Source: Liolophura sinensis (taxonomy: Eukaryota > Mollusca > Polyplacophora > Chitonida > Chitonidae). Taken from it: DNA of 64,000 nucleotides. The notes under the pieces are model-generated. The model worked only from the letters and a program-made list of their open reading frames with translations, was not told where the DNA came from and made no database searches. Every line of letters begins with the position of its first letter. Position 1 is the first letter of the stretch. Positions 13,001 through 24,014 of the stretch are shown in pieces. A program made the translations under genes and the position numbers. The stretch lies in contig NC_088302.1 of the NCBI RefSeq assembly GCF_032854445.1, positions 1,614,001 through 1,678,000 of the forward strand, read 5' to 3'.

Positions 13001-16000
13001 AGTCATGTAAACCTCTTACAATGGCTTACATAGAACAGTAATATCCACCATGTAAACCTCTTACAGTGGCTTACATAGAACAGTAATATCCATCATGTAA
13101 ACCTCTTACAGTGGCTTACATAGAACAGTAATATCCATCATGTAAACCTCTTACAATGGCTTACATAGAACAGTAATATCCATCATGTAAACCTCTTACA
13201 AAGTCTTACCTAGAACAGTAATATCCATCATGTATACCTCTTACAAAGTCTTACCTAGAACAGTGATAACAGTCATGTAAACCTCTTACAACGGCTTACA
13301 TAGAACAGTAATATCCATCATGTAAACCTCTTACAAAGTCTTACATAGAACAGTAATATCCATCATGTAAACCTCTTACAAAGTCTTACATAGAACAGTA
13401 ATATCCATCATGTAAACCTCTTACAATGGCTTACATAGAACAGTAATATCCATCATGTAAACCTCTTACAAAGTCTTACATAGAACAGTAATATCAGTCA
13501 TGTAAACCTCTTACAATGGCTTACATAGAACAGTAATATCCACCATGTAAACCTCTTACAGTGGCTTACATAGAACAGTAATATCCATCATGTAAACCTC
13601 TTACAGTGGCTTACATAGAACAGTAATATCCATCATGTAAACCTCTTACAGTGGCTTACATAGAACAGTAATATCCATCATGTAAACCTCTTACTAAGTC
13701 TTACATAGAACAGTAATATCCATCATGTAAAGCTCTTACATAGTCTTACATAGAACAGTAATATCAGTCATGTAAACCTCTTACAATGGCTTACATAGAA
13801 CAGTAATATCCATCCTGTAAACCTCTTACAAAGTCTTACATAAAACAGTAATATCCATCATGTAAACCTCTACAACGGCTTGCATAGAACAGTAATACCA
13901 AACTTTTCTTCCAGTCCGCCCAGGTTCAAGAAAAAGACAAAGTGACGAAGAAGAGTAACAAGGAGTTTTTGGACTTCATGAAATCATTAGGTAAAAGTCT
14001 TACTCCACTTCAAGAATAGTCCATCTCTACCAATCACTGTGTTGTGTCTGATGATAAAACCAGCAGTAATTGACATCCATTTATTGGTTGGCTAGTTGTG
14101 AGTTATCCATAAACCAAGTAAGAGCTGATTCAATCATTCTTTCGGAATCAAGATTTGTGGTGAGGGAAAAATGGGATGCAATTTAAAGAATTTGAAGATT
14201 TTGTGGCTTTGGTAGGTGTACATGATTGGACTGTTTAAGCTCCCTGTTGTATGTGCTGGTGTGAGTGGAATCTTGTCTGTAGAATCATAGCCACATGTTT
14301 TCAAACCGAACGTATTTATCATCAAATTGATTAACATTTGTGTTATTGGTGTATAATTCTATGCTTAAAGCAATACTTTAGTCCTAAGTGAGACCATTTG
14401 GAAATATTAAACTGATATGAAGGATACCCTATGGAATATAGCTAGCACTAGGGTTTAAAAATTGACACTGAATAACGGAATTTAACCTCTATTAGTGAAA
14501 AGTCATCAAAAACAAAATTTTCAACAGTTCCCGTAAAATTTGAAAGTACAACGTCATCTGGCACTGAACGTCAGGGATGGGTAACGCCAAGTGTTCTTGC
14601 ATGACTTCACACCAAGCAGAATTGGAAATGGCAGAAAACTTTTGTTTCCGTGTTATCCTCTGGAACTAACAACAACGGTTTTAATACAGTGCATGTTTTC
14701 TACAATTTAAGAAAGCAATTCCAACTATCTTGATCCTTATCATTTAACCCTGCCTTTAGCACATACATGTCTTAACACTAAAGTAGCTCTTTAAGAATTT
14801 TTCATCAACCCTGTGGTGGTCAGTTTAATGAGTGGAAGAATCCGGATAGTTTAGGGTTCAACACCGGCCATTGGCAAGAAGATTTAACTGATGGACTTGA
14901 CCCATGTGTATCTTGTGGATTAACTGACACTGAGTTAGCTTAAGGTGTGCATTTTTCAGCTGTAGTGAAAGGACTAGCCTAATTCTTCAACCTTTTCAAC
15001 CAACTCTGCAACCAGTATTTTGAAGCATTCTGAAGGAACTGTGTGGTGTAGAGAAATAATTGGCACAGTTTTATCAAGCTTGCATCTTAAGCAACACAAA
15101 CAAATCATTTTTAGCGTCATTTTCGTAAGAATTGTAAGATTTACAGTAACTGGCCTGTTAACAAGTACTGTTCACTTTGTGTTGTCATTGATGCCCTGAC
15201 AATATAATTATTGGAGGTGGTTTTGTGATACCATTGCCAGTCTGTCAATCAAATTCAAGAGGGCATAACTCTTACGACGTGTACAAAGATCTTGTTTGTG
15301 CATTACAGGGGGGACTCCTAAAGAAGTGCTGGAGAATGAGGAATTAATGGAGATGTGCCTGCCATCAATGAGAGCTGATTATGGCCTCTATGAAGAGTTC
15401 AAGTAAGTAGTGGACCCACCCGTATTACATGGCCACCATGTACATGTGGACAGTGTGCCTAATCCCTAATCCCTAATCCCTAACTGTGGCCTCTATGAAG
15501 AGTTCAAGTAAGTGGTAGACACACCCGTATTACATGGCCACCATGTACATGTGGACAGTGTGCCTAATCCCTAATCCCTAACTGTGGCCTCTATGAAGAG
15601 TTCAAGTAAGTGGTAGACACACCCGTATTACATGGCCACCATGTACATGTGGACAGTGTGCCTAATCCCTAATCCCTAACTATGGCCTCTATGAAGAGTT
15701 CAAGTAAGTAGTAGACACACCCGTATTACATGGGCACCATGTACATGTGGACAGTGTGCCTAATCCCTAATCCCTAACTATGGCCTCTATGAAGAGTTCA
15801 AGTAAGTAGTAGACACACCCGTATTACATGGCCACCATGTACATGTGGACAGTGTGCCTAATCCCTAATCCCTAACTGTGGCCTCTATGAAGAGTTCAAG
15901 TAAGTGGTAGACACACCCGTATTACATGGCCACCATGTACATGTGGACAGTGTGCCTAATCCCTAATCCCTAACTATGGCCTCTATGAAGAGTTCAAGTA

Positions 16001-17598
16001 AGTGGTAGACACACCCGTATTACATGGCCACCATGTACATGTGGACAGTGTGTCAAATCCGTAATCCCTAATCCCTAACGGTCAGTGGAGGAGTTGACGT
16101 TGTTTTGACCACTACCAGTCACACTGACTAAAATCACATAAAGTCACATGTAGTCACATAAAGATACCACGACCAACTCTCGTGCTCTATTGTAGTCACA
16201 TAAAGATACCACGACCAACTCTCGTGCTCTACTGTAGTCACATAAAGATACCACGACCAACTCTCGTGCTCTACTGTAGTCACATAAAGATACCACGACC
16301 AACTCTCGTGCTCTACTGTAGCCACATAAAGATACCACGACCAACTCTCGTACTCTACTGTAGTCACATAAAGATACCACGACCAACTCTCGTGCTCTAC
16401 TGTAGTCACATAAAGATACCACGACCAACTCTCGTGCTCTACTGTAGTCACATAAAGATACCACGACCAACTCTCATGCTCTACTGTAGTCACATAAAGA
16501 TACCACGACCAACTCTCGTGCTCTACTGTAGTCACATAAAGATACCACGACCAACTCTCGTGCTCCACGAAAAGGTTTATGGTTAGTTTTGCAATTAACC
16601 TTCTCTAAAAATGCTTGACTTTACTTGTAATAACCACTTGTTAATCTTAAGTCAACTTGCTGAAAACTGAATTTTGATGCATTTTTCTTTAAGTTTGAGT
16701 TTGTACTTTCACTGTCGAGTTCACATTCTTTGGCTACATAATACTTAGAGTCTTAATCCGGTACTCAATGTTCAGGTACACAGGTACTCAATGTTCAGGT
16801 ACACAGGTACTCAGTGTTCAGGTACACAGGTACTCGATGTTCAGGTACACAGGTACTCGATGTTCAGGTACACAGGTACTCAGTGTTCAGGTACACAGGT
16901 GCTGTGGTACTCTGTGTTCTCACCAGTCACCAGGCTAGTAAAGCAGGTGTTTGTTTCCACCTGTAGGTACAAGTTACCTCCCACTCCACCACTCTCCTGC
17001 CCTTTACACGTTTTTGATGGCAAAAATGACAAGAAGCATGATCTGGATGGTAAGTACTTATTCCACAGAAATACCAGGACTTATAACAAAACTGTGTCAG
17101 TTCATCTTCTCTTATTTGTTGTCAGAAATGGTGGAGTGAAAAGACTGATATTACAAAGGAATTCATTTCCCAAGTTTTGTTAACACATGGTTGAACGTTT
17201 GGTAGACCTAAAGATATATTCTCTGTAATAATGTCTCAGTAAGTAAAATTTACATTACATTAAATATTTGGTCATTGATTGCTGAATACTGTTTTACAGT
17301 TGTGTTATAGTTGTAATATTGTCACCTGAGTTATCCATTGTAATCATCTGCTTTATTCACACAAACCATCAGTGTTAGTACCATCAGCAAGTAGCTTTCA
17401 TCTCATATCAGAATATACAATAGGACTTCTGCATTTTGATTGGCAGGCTGGCGTCAGGTGACCACAGGAGATACAGTCTGTGACATGTATCCAGGAGGCC
17501 ATTTCTACTTCAAAGATAAAGCAAATGAATCCAAGATTATTGGCCAAATCAATACTCGTCTTCAAGATTTGATTAGACTAACAGATCAGCCTCTCTAA
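9874..17598 (+). CDS. OLAH: S-acyl fatty acid synthase thioesterase (oleoyl-ACP hydrolase), type II, 7 exons
   Basis: Stand-alone alpha/beta-hydrolase that releases fatty or polyketide acyl chains from acyl carrier protein; cytosolic in its family. Exons: 9874-10012, 11841-11979, 12584-12683, 13915-13990, 15309-15402, 16967-17049 and 17447-17598. All junctions are GT-AG and phases match throughout, giving 783 nt or 260 residues plus TAA (vertebrate OLAH is about 265). Motifs: CFPWAGAGASYY (residues 23-34, oxyanion-loop region), ALRPPGREIRF, GHSWG with nucleophile Ser93, LGGTPKEVLENEELM, LPSMRADYGLYEEF, VFDGKNDKKHD with probable catalytic Asp204, and PGGHFYF with His229. The Ser93 codon is split AG|C by intron 2. 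The start is the Met before SSQKLLVRP; an ACAACAG acceptor 14 nt upstream (9859) implies a non-coding exon further 5'. Introns 2, 3 and 5 are filled by minisatellites, and the one in intron 5 copies the exon 5 donor. The partner could be a fatty acid synthase or a polyketide synthase; neither is in the window. Confidence 0.9.
10013..11840 (+). other. OLAH intron 1
   Basis: 1.8-kb intron without tandem arrays or recognisable mobile elements. It is unusual here in being plain AT-rich sequence. Confidence 0.75.
11841..11979 (+). CDS. OLAH: OLAH exon 2
   Basis: Acceptor ATGTTTTCAG. Encodes VVALRPPGREIRF through PFAFFGH and the first two bases (AG) of catalytic Ser93. Donor GGACACAG|GTATAA, phase 2. 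Confidence 0.9.
12000..12385. repeat. 50-bp minisatellite, about 7 copies (OLAH intron 2)
   Basis: Unit contains GGTTAGAGCTCCTCAAACAA followed by ATATATGATACATGTACATA. It starts about 20 nt inside the intron, just past the exon 2 donor. Copies differ by single bases (TTAGAG/TCGGAG). Confidence 0.9.
12386..12550. repeat. degenerate 20-22-bp repeat
   Basis: Imperfect copies of a word based on GAGCACACTTGTATTCCAC, about 7 units, directly following the 50-bp array and ending about 35 nt before the exon 3 acceptor. Confidence 0.65.
12584..12683 (+). CDS. OLAH: OLAH exon 3
   Basis: Acceptor TTCCTGTTGTAG. The first base C completes Ser93 and continues WGSLLSFSVAVRLKE to MSAPH. 100 nt; donor CAT|GTAAGT, phase 0. 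Confidence 0.9.
12690..13900. repeat. 45-bp minisatellite, about 27 copies (all of OLAH intron 3)
   Basis: Unit includes TTACATAGAACAGTAATATC, CATCATGTAAACCTC and TTACAAAGTC (variants TTACAATGGC, TTACAGTGGC). It begins about 7 nt after the exon 3 donor and ends about 14 nt before the exon 4 AG. A distinctive variant pair at 12711-12780 (TACCTAG, GTATACC, GTGATAACAGTC) recurs 495 bp (11 units) later at about 13206-13275. Confidence 0.95.
13915..13990 (+). CDS. OLAH: OLAH exon 4
   Basis: Acceptor AACTTTTCTTCCAG. Encodes SAQVQEKDKVTKKSNKEFLD to MKSLG, the charged lid-region segment. 76 nt; donor TTAG|GTAAAA, phase 1. Confidence 0.88.
13991..15308 (+). other. OLAH intron 4
   Basis: 1.3-kb AT-rich intron without arrays. 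No element recognised. Confidence 0.7.
15309..15402 (+). CDS. OLAH: OLAH exon 5
   Basis: Acceptor GTGCATTACAG. Encodes GGTPKEVLENEELMEMC, then LPSMRADYGLYEEF, a family signature. Donor TTCAA|GTAAGT, phase 2. The last ~22 nt plus the donor are the founding copy of the array that follows. Confidence 0.92.
15379..16075 (+). repeat. 98-bp minisatellite that copies the exon 5 end and splice donor
   Basis: Seven units including the real exon edge (first period 105 bp, then 98). Each holds GGCCTCTATGAAGAGTTCAA with GTAAGT, then ACACCCGTATTACATGG, CCACCATGTACATGTGGACA and two or three CCTAATC heptamers. Duplicate donors lie at 15508, 15606, 15704, 15802, 15900 and 15998, all intact GTAAGT. Reading on from exon 5 without splicing meets TAA at once (AAG TAA). 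Confidence 0.95.
16147..16568. repeat. 42-bp minisatellite, 10 copies (OLAH intron 5)
   Basis: Unit includes GTAGTCACATAAAGATACCA and CGACCAACTCTCGTGCTCTA. The period is a multiple of three, so frames stay open on both strands (14-residue repeats). I read these as artefacts of the period. Confidence 0.95.
16762..16906. repeat. 23-bp minisatellite, about 6 copies
   Basis: Unit based on TTCAGGTACACAGGTACTCA with A/G variants. Ends about 60 nt before the exon 6 acceptor. Confidence 0.9.
16967..17049 (+). CDS. OLAH: OLAH exon 6
   Basis: Acceptor TTTCCACCTGTAG. Encodes YKLPPTPPLSCPLHVFDGKN and DKKHDLDG; Asp204 is the probable acid of the triad. 83 nt; donor GATG|GTAAGT, phase 1. Confidence 0.9.
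17447..17598 (+). CDS. OLAH: OLAH exon 7 (last)
   Basis: Acceptor TTTTGATTGGCAG. Encodes WRQVTTGDTVCDM, then YPGGHFYF with catalytic His229, then a C-terminal helix ending RLTDQPL and TAA. Confidence 0.92.
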
Positions 17599-18195
17599 TT
17601 GGCTCTCTGCCATCTGACGTGTGCTTGGAGCATTCTGATTGGTCAGCAGTGTGATGGGATAAGGTATTCCTGAACAAGCTGATTGGAGGAACGTTATGAG
17701 AAAATGGCAGATGTATTTTATTTGGTTGAATGGTGAATGCTTGCAGCCAGCTTTAGAGCACACTTCTGATTGGTTCACTGGTGACTGGAGCATCAGTGAA
17801 CAGGCACTGATAAACCAGCCACAGGAAAGTCTCAGTCCTTTCCCATTTTTTTTCATTCATTTTAAAGCCTGACAGGAGTAACATATGAATGGTTAATATA
17901 TTTTGTTGCTTTTCTTTAACAGTTTAACATTGCCAGCAGTCATCAGTAAGACAAGTATTTTTTAGAAACCAGCTTTGTAAGATCACAGCGCACACTCTCC
18001 AAGGAACATTTGTTTGATCATTGTACACTGTATATATGATAGTGAAAAATGCCTTGAACAGTACACTTTCTTAGCCTGGTGAATTATTGAGTTGATGTTG
18101 ACATTATATGACAACCAGCATATGTCTCCTATATAAAGTCTTTAGTTGAGTGTTGTGGTATATATTTACATGTATTTCAGGTGGTGCACTGTGGT
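17599..18195 (+). other. OLAH 3' flank / probable 3' UTR
   Basis: AT-rich, no gene. I found no AATAAA within the first 600 nt after the stop; an AATAAA at 22926 is far downstream and separated by the foldback element. Confidence 0.4.
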
Positions 18196-18280
18196 TTTGA
18201 TTTATATATTTGCTTGGAGTTTTACGCCATACTCAAGAATATGTCATGTACATGTATGAAATGGAGGCCAGCTTTATGGT
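18196..18280 (-). mobile_element. SINE tail fragment
   Basis: Plus-strand blocks TTGATTTATATATTTG, TTTTACGCCATACTCAAGAA and GGCCAGCTTTATGG match the family at 127-370. It stops exactly where the inverted repeat at 18281 begins, and GGTGGGAAGAAA just right of 20572 could be its continuation, so the foldback element may have landed in this SINE. Confidence 0.5.
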
Positions 18281-18439
18281 TAGTACGAATTTTCTGATTA
18301 GAACTTGCAGCAGATATTGTGATAGGCCTGGCGGCATGCTGCAGTTATAGTCAGAAGTCGCTCCATTTGAAAAAATTAAGAGTTTCCAACCAATGTTGCC
18401 GATGCTAAATTATCCACCTTATTCCCTTGTTTTAGCTAC

Positions 18440-19605
18440 ATTAGAGCACGAAGAGTCCTTCTCACCTCGTCTACAGTCTTACATCTCCCTTGTTTGTCCA
18501 TTGTCAATGATACTTTGATGAACACATCTCCCACACCTCTTCAGTCCTTCTCACCTCGTCTACAGTCTTACTTATCCCTTGTTTGTCCATTGTCAATGAT
18601 ACTTTGATGAAGACATCTCCCACAACTCTTCAGTCCTTCTCACCTCGTCTACAGTCTTACTTATCCCTTGTTTGTCCATTGTCAATGATACTTTGATGAA
18701 GACATCTCCCACACCTCTTCAGTCCTTCTCACCTCGTCTACAGTCTTACTTATCCCTTGTTTGTCCATTGTCAATAATAGTTTGATGAACACATCTCCCA
18801 CACCTCTTCAGTCCTTCTCTCCTTGTCTACAGTCTTACATCTCCCTTGTTTGTCCATTGTCAATGATACTTTGATGAACACATCTCCCACACCTCTTCAG
18901 TCCTTCTCACCTCGTCTACAGTCTTACTTATCCCTTGTTTGTCCATTGTCAATGATACTTTGATGAACACATCTCCCACACCTCTTCAGTCCTTCTCACC
19001 TCATCTACAGTCTTACTTATCCCTTGTTTGTCCATTGTCAATGATACTTTGATGAAGACATCTCCCACACCTCTTCAGTCCTTCTCACCTCGTCTACAGT
19101 CTTACTTATCCCTTGTTTGTCCATTGTCAATGATACTTTGATGAACACATCTCCCACACCTCTTCAGTCCTTCTCTCCTCGTCTACAGTCTTACATCTCC
19201 CTTGTTTGTCCATTGTCAATGATAGTTTGACAAACAAAGTCTCCCATACTTCTTCAGTCCTTCTCACCTCGTCTACAGTCTTACATCTCCCTTGTTTGTC
19301 CATTGTCAATGATACTTTGATGAACACATCTCCCACACCTCTTCAGTCCTTCTCTCCTTGTCTACAGTCTTACATCTCCCTTGTTTGTCCATTGTCAATG
19401 ATAGTTTGACAAACAAAGTCTCCCATACTTCTTCAGTCCTTCTCTCCTCATCTACAGCCTTACTTATCCCTTGTTTGTCCATTGTCAATGATAGTTTGAC
19501 GAACAAAGTCTCCCATACTTCTTCAGTCCTTCTCTCCTCATCTACAGCCTTACTTATCCCTTGTTTGTCCATTGTCAGGGATATTTTGATGAACGTCTCC
19601 CACAC
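18440..19605. repeat. 89-bp minisatellite, about 13 copies
   Basis: Unit includes CAGTCCTTCTCACCTCGTCT, ACAGTCTTACTTATCCCTTG, TTTGTCCATTGTCAATGATA and CATCTCCCACACCTCTT. Lies inside the left arm of the inverted-repeat element. Later units carry the variant TTTGACAAACAAAGTC. Confidence 0.95.
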
Positions 19606-19746
19606 CTCTTCTCAAATTCACGCTTTCACACTTGCCGGGATGGCTGGCAATGTGCATGCACGAACTGCTTACGTCACACCCGTTGTAGAGAAGATTCGGA
19701 CAAACGCAAGTCTTCCTCGCTTTATCTTTCTTGGAGTTGTTGGTGA

Positions 19747-20355
19747 TGATTTGTTGTGCTTCAGTAGTCTGCCTGTGTCCATCAGTGGTGATTTGTTATG
19801 CTTCAGTAGTCTGCCTGTGTCCATCAGTGGTGATTTGTTATGCTTCAGTAGTCTGCCTGTGTCCATCAGTTGTGATTAGTTATGCTTCAGTAGTCTGCCT
19901 GTGTCCATCAGTGGTGGTTTGTTATGCTTCAGTAGTCTGCCTGTGTCCATCAGTGGTGGTTTGTTATGCTTCAGTAGTCTGCCTGTGTCCATCAGTGGTG
20001 GTTTGTTATGCTTCAGTAGTCTGCCTGTGTCCATCAGTGGTGGTTTGTTATGCTTCAGTAGTCTGCCTGTGTCCATCAGTGGTGTTTTGTTATGCTTCAG
20101 TAGTCTGCCTGTGTCCATCAGTGGTGGTTTGTTATGCTTCAGTAGTCTGCCTGTGTCCATCAGTGGTGATTTGTTATGCTTCAGTAGTCTGCCTGTGTCC
20201 ATCAGTGGTGGTTTGTTATGCTTCAGTAGTCTGCCTGTGTCCATCAGTTGTGATTTGTTATGCTTCAGTAGTCTGCCTGTGTCCATCAGTGGTGATTTGT
20301 TATGCTTCAGTAGTCTGCCTGTGTCCATCAGTGGTGGTTTGTTATGCTTCAGTAT
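19747..20355. repeat. 39-bp minisatellite, about 15 copies
   Basis: Unit includes TTTGTTATGCTTCAGTAGTC and TGCCTGTGTCCATCAGTGGT. Forms the centre of the inverted-repeat element. The 39-bp period keeps frames open on both strands (13-residue repeats, up to 208 codons) without natural composition. Confidence 0.95.
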
Positions 20356-22104
20356 AACAGTGGTCGTGTTGGTCTGGGTGTTCTTGGGGCAAAGTCTATA
20401 ACGCGTGTCAGGCGTAAACATTGACGGCCATCCCGGTAAGAGTGAAAGCTCGAGCAGAGAAGAGGTATGGGAGACGTTGTTTGGAAACTCTTAATTTTTT
20501 CAAATGGAGCCACTTCTGCCGTCAGTCCTGTTATAATATCTGTTGAAAGCTGTATTCAGAAAATTTGGACTACGGTAAGGTGGGAAGAAAGATAGCATTG
20601 TGGGTTTGTCTCTCTTTCACTATTTGTTGTGATCTGACAGAAGGATTATGATTGTGGTTTTGGTGACAAACACTTCATGGTGCTATTGACATATACAATT
20701 CCTTGTCCATGAATATGTTCGTCTTTTTGGTTTCTAATTTTTTCTTGTATTTATGTTTTTTTTTTTGAATTTCAGAAATAATTTCTTTCGATTTACCAGT
20801 ATCAAAGTTTTGCATTGGTCAGTTTTATAGCAGCAGTCATGTCCTGTCAGGAAACTTTTGTTTTTATCAGTTCTTGGACACATTGACAAAAGTATTTTGT
20901 GTGGAAACAGGACTATTTTATGTTCATGTACTGATTTAATGATATTTGTAGTCTGCTGGTCGGAAACTGTAAAATGTACATGTGTCTATACTGTAAATAA
21001 GCTGTTAAAGTACTGTCTGACAAAGTAAGATTTGTTTTAAAGTTCTGTCTTTAATTTCAAGTGCTGAATGTGACATAGCAAGCTTTAATTCTAACTACTG
21101 TTTGTGACAAAGCAAGCCTGAATTCTAAATTCTGTCTGGGACACACAGCATGCTTTAATCCTTTTGGAAACTGTTCCATATCAAATTTGGTTTTGTCTGC
21201 CTCTAATAGACCTGGGATATATCTAGGGTATTTAAAACTGAAAGCATGGTATAACAGTCTTTCTACAGGGTTTGGCGTCATTTCTTGTACAGTTGTTTGG
21301 TAGGTGGGTGGGGGGTGGGGGGTAATAAAGGTAGACGCATAGCTGTTGAATTGGGATATCTTCTAAGAAGTCTACAGAAACAGCACTCTTGGTCTAACAT
21401 TGTCTTAATTCAGGATTTGTTTAGAAAAGTTTTAAATGTCTTAACCTCATTATTTGTTAACATGTTAGGGTCCATTTTGGTTTCAGGTCTTCAGTCTGTG
21501 ATATAACTTCATATTTTATTACCAAAGAAACCTCATGATAAAAGTTACTTCATTTACCTGAAGTTTAGTTTTAGTTTCTAAGTGATACAATTTGCTGGAT
21601 TTAGATTGCTTCGTGCACCTTACAAAACCATTCCAGAGTGTTGACTTCAAAAGTGTCAATGAAGTCTTTTCTGAATGTCTGAAAGTACATTCTCATCATG
21701 TTCACAGACCAAACTTCAGGGGAAATACAGTGTGTGTGAAAAACTTTTTGAAGACAATATCTAAAGGCTTTGTATGCAGAATTTTGTCATTCATTCCAGT
21801 ACTAAAACATCAGACATCAAACATCAATGGTGAAATTCTTCAGGATAATACCTCTTTATTTGTTACCTTGTTCAGATCATTGGATAACTGGGATGGTCAC
21901 ATCTGATGGATGGTTTTAGCTCACATGGTAAAACCAGGATATGCATGTAAAACATTTGTTAACTATGTCAAGGATCTGAAATATGTTCAAAGCACCTGTG
22001 TCTACCACATGTATATGGGTTTTGTATTCATGTAGTCAGTTATATTTTGTAGTCTGTATTTACTACCCCTTAGGTATGTGTGATCTAAGTCTTGTATCCA
22101 GGAG

Positions 22105-22325
22105 TGTAATGCCTGGTTCTGAAATCTAAACCCTGTTGTGTGAAATCATCACCCCTGGGTGTGAAATCAAAACACCCGGTTCTGTAATCAACACCCATAG
22201 ATGTGAAATCAAAACACCTGGTTCTGTAATCAACACCCTGGGTGTGAAATCTTTACACCTCTTTCTGTAATCAATACCCCTGGGTGTGAAATCAAAACAC
22301 CTAAAATCTTTACACCTCTTTCTCT
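22105..22325. repeat. degenerate 40-45-bp repeat, about 5 copies
   Basis: Imperfect alternation of GGGTGTGAAATCAAAACACC with GGTTCTGTAATCAACACCC. Confidence 0.7.
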
Positions 22326-23083
22326 TGTGAAATCAGTCCATCATAAAAAAATCAAAAATGTTTTGGTAACTTTTCTGAAAAATTGTCTTATGGCGCATAA
22401 ATCTTAATGTCATTCACAAAAGAATAAGTATGAAAGTTTGGACATATGCTGCTGGTTTGAACCTATTGCATAAGTCTATTGGCACTGCAAAGCTAGTGAA
22501 GGGCTTTTGGTTGTCAGAATGTCCCCTTACGGTCCTTCGTATACTCCTGGTTCATAAACTTAGGGAAGAGCCATTAATGAGTGATTCTTGTAACCCGTCC
22601 TGAATGTCCATCTGGCCACTAGGTGCCGCCAGTACAAGTGTACTCAGTGGCATGTTGAATCTAGCACAGCTGCGGCCCAGTCTAGTTCGAGGGACAAACT
22701 GGTCAAGTCATTATTATTATGAAGGCTCTATTTATGTGCTATATAACCAAGACATAGGTTAATCAGAACAACAATTCAATAGGTGAACTTTTTCAGTTTT
22801 TTATTGTATTTCTTTAAATACATTGTTTATGGTAAATTACAGTATATCAGTTTTCTCTTTATCGTATATGTGGCTTGACTTGTACTCATGCATATTTATA
22901 TTTGATAGAACATTTGTGTAATAATAATAAAGCCATGTATGTTTCATAAAAGGCTTGTCAGAGTCTGAATATTATCAAATGTAAACCTGAAATATGTATA
23001 CAGGTAAATACAATCATATTGAAAGGCACAGGAATTGTAAACAAATACATACAATACATGTTGCATGAATAGAGGAAGATGGT

Positions 23084-23099
23084 GGGGGGGGGGGGGGGG
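23084..23099 (+). repeat. poly-G run of 16
   Basis: Uninterrupted G16 preceded by GGT. Potential G-quadruplex and a likely length-variable site. Confidence 0.9.
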
Positions 23100-24014
23100 A
23101 TCACAGCAGCAGTTTGAAAACCTGACCATGGGTTTGTAAAAATGTGGACCTTTTTCTGTAGCATTGTATATGACAATGTGTCAAGGATTTGAGGAGCTTT
23201 TAGATGTTGAGCCCCAAACAACAATGAAAAATGCTGCACACTTCAAAAAGTTCAAAAGCATATAACCATAAATATGTTATGAAATGAACACTGTATAGAA
23301 GACAGGATTATTTAGACAGATAATGAAAGGAAGGACAACAAACAAACATGTAGTATTGAGTTACCTTAGCTTCTAACCCAAACTACATAGATACAGGTAG
23401 AGCAGCACGTTAGAAGTACTGGAATTAAACTGGCAGCAATAGCACCAGGACGAATTCCTTTGGTTGATTTTCAGGTCAAATTTTTGGAGGACCTTAACAG
23501 TTGCCACGACAGAGTTCAAACTTACCAGCTCTCTAGCCGCAACCACACTGCGACTAAATTTATGCACTTTGATAATGAGAAAATTGGTTTGTATTAAGAG
23601 ACAGTTGATGTCTAAAAGTGAAAAAAGAAAAAGGATCAAATTGCTCAAATTATACGATAATAATCTTTAATACGACTTCACCTTTCCGAGAGAGAGGAAG
23701 GCCCGACTCACGGACTGGGACAGCTTGTTCTCAGCAAATTGACATTAGTACCCATCAGCCAATCATTAAGTTTCTAAACTCATTTCTAACACCAAATACT
23801 TTGAAAAATGTGTAACGGCTGATTCAAGGCCATATTTTATTCAAAATTAAGTAAATCTGAGCATTACTTAAAGAGTGTTGGCCTTTAGATTGTAGACTAA
23901 TGAGTGCATGGCTGACTGAAGAGTGCATGGCTGACTGAACATCACCAGGCCCCTTAATGAAGAGCAGACCACACAGACTGGATACAGACAAAAGTAGCTA
24001 TTCTCTTATTTGGA

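Larger units (their letters stand above)
18281..20572. mobile_element. foldback / TIR element of 2.3 kb with a satellite interior
   Basis: The ends are inverted copies. TAGTACGAATTTTCTGA on the left matches TAGTCCAAATTTTCTGA on the right (reverse complement). Both arms then share AGCAGATATT or AACAGATATT, CTCCATTTGAAAAAATTAAG and AGTTTCCAA. Further in, TCTCCCACACCTCTTCTC, GCTTTCACACTTGCCGGGAT and GGCAATGT (19590-19660) pair with the right arm at about 20400-20475. The left arm is split by the 89-bp array and the centre is the 39-bp array. There is no transposase frame. It is best described as a non-autonomous TIR or foldback element; the class is unknown. Confidence 0.7.

Noticed and set aside
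15461-16075. Telomere-like CCTAATC runs
   Set aside because: The heptamer differs from the TTAGGG complement, occurs only two or three times per unit and is embedded in the 98-bp repeat.
19731-20421. Cys-rich 208-codon frame and its antisense partners
   Set aside because: 39-bp tandem array inside a foldback element; open on several frames and both strands, so the openness reflects the period, not selection.
22926-22931. AATAAA as the OLAH polyadenylation signal
   Set aside because: More than 5 kb past the stop, with a 2.3-kb mobile element between.
23668-23735. Minus-strand frame NKLSQSVSRAFLSLGKVKSY as a terminal exon
   Set aside because: Too short, with a weak acceptor and no upstream exon in matching phase.
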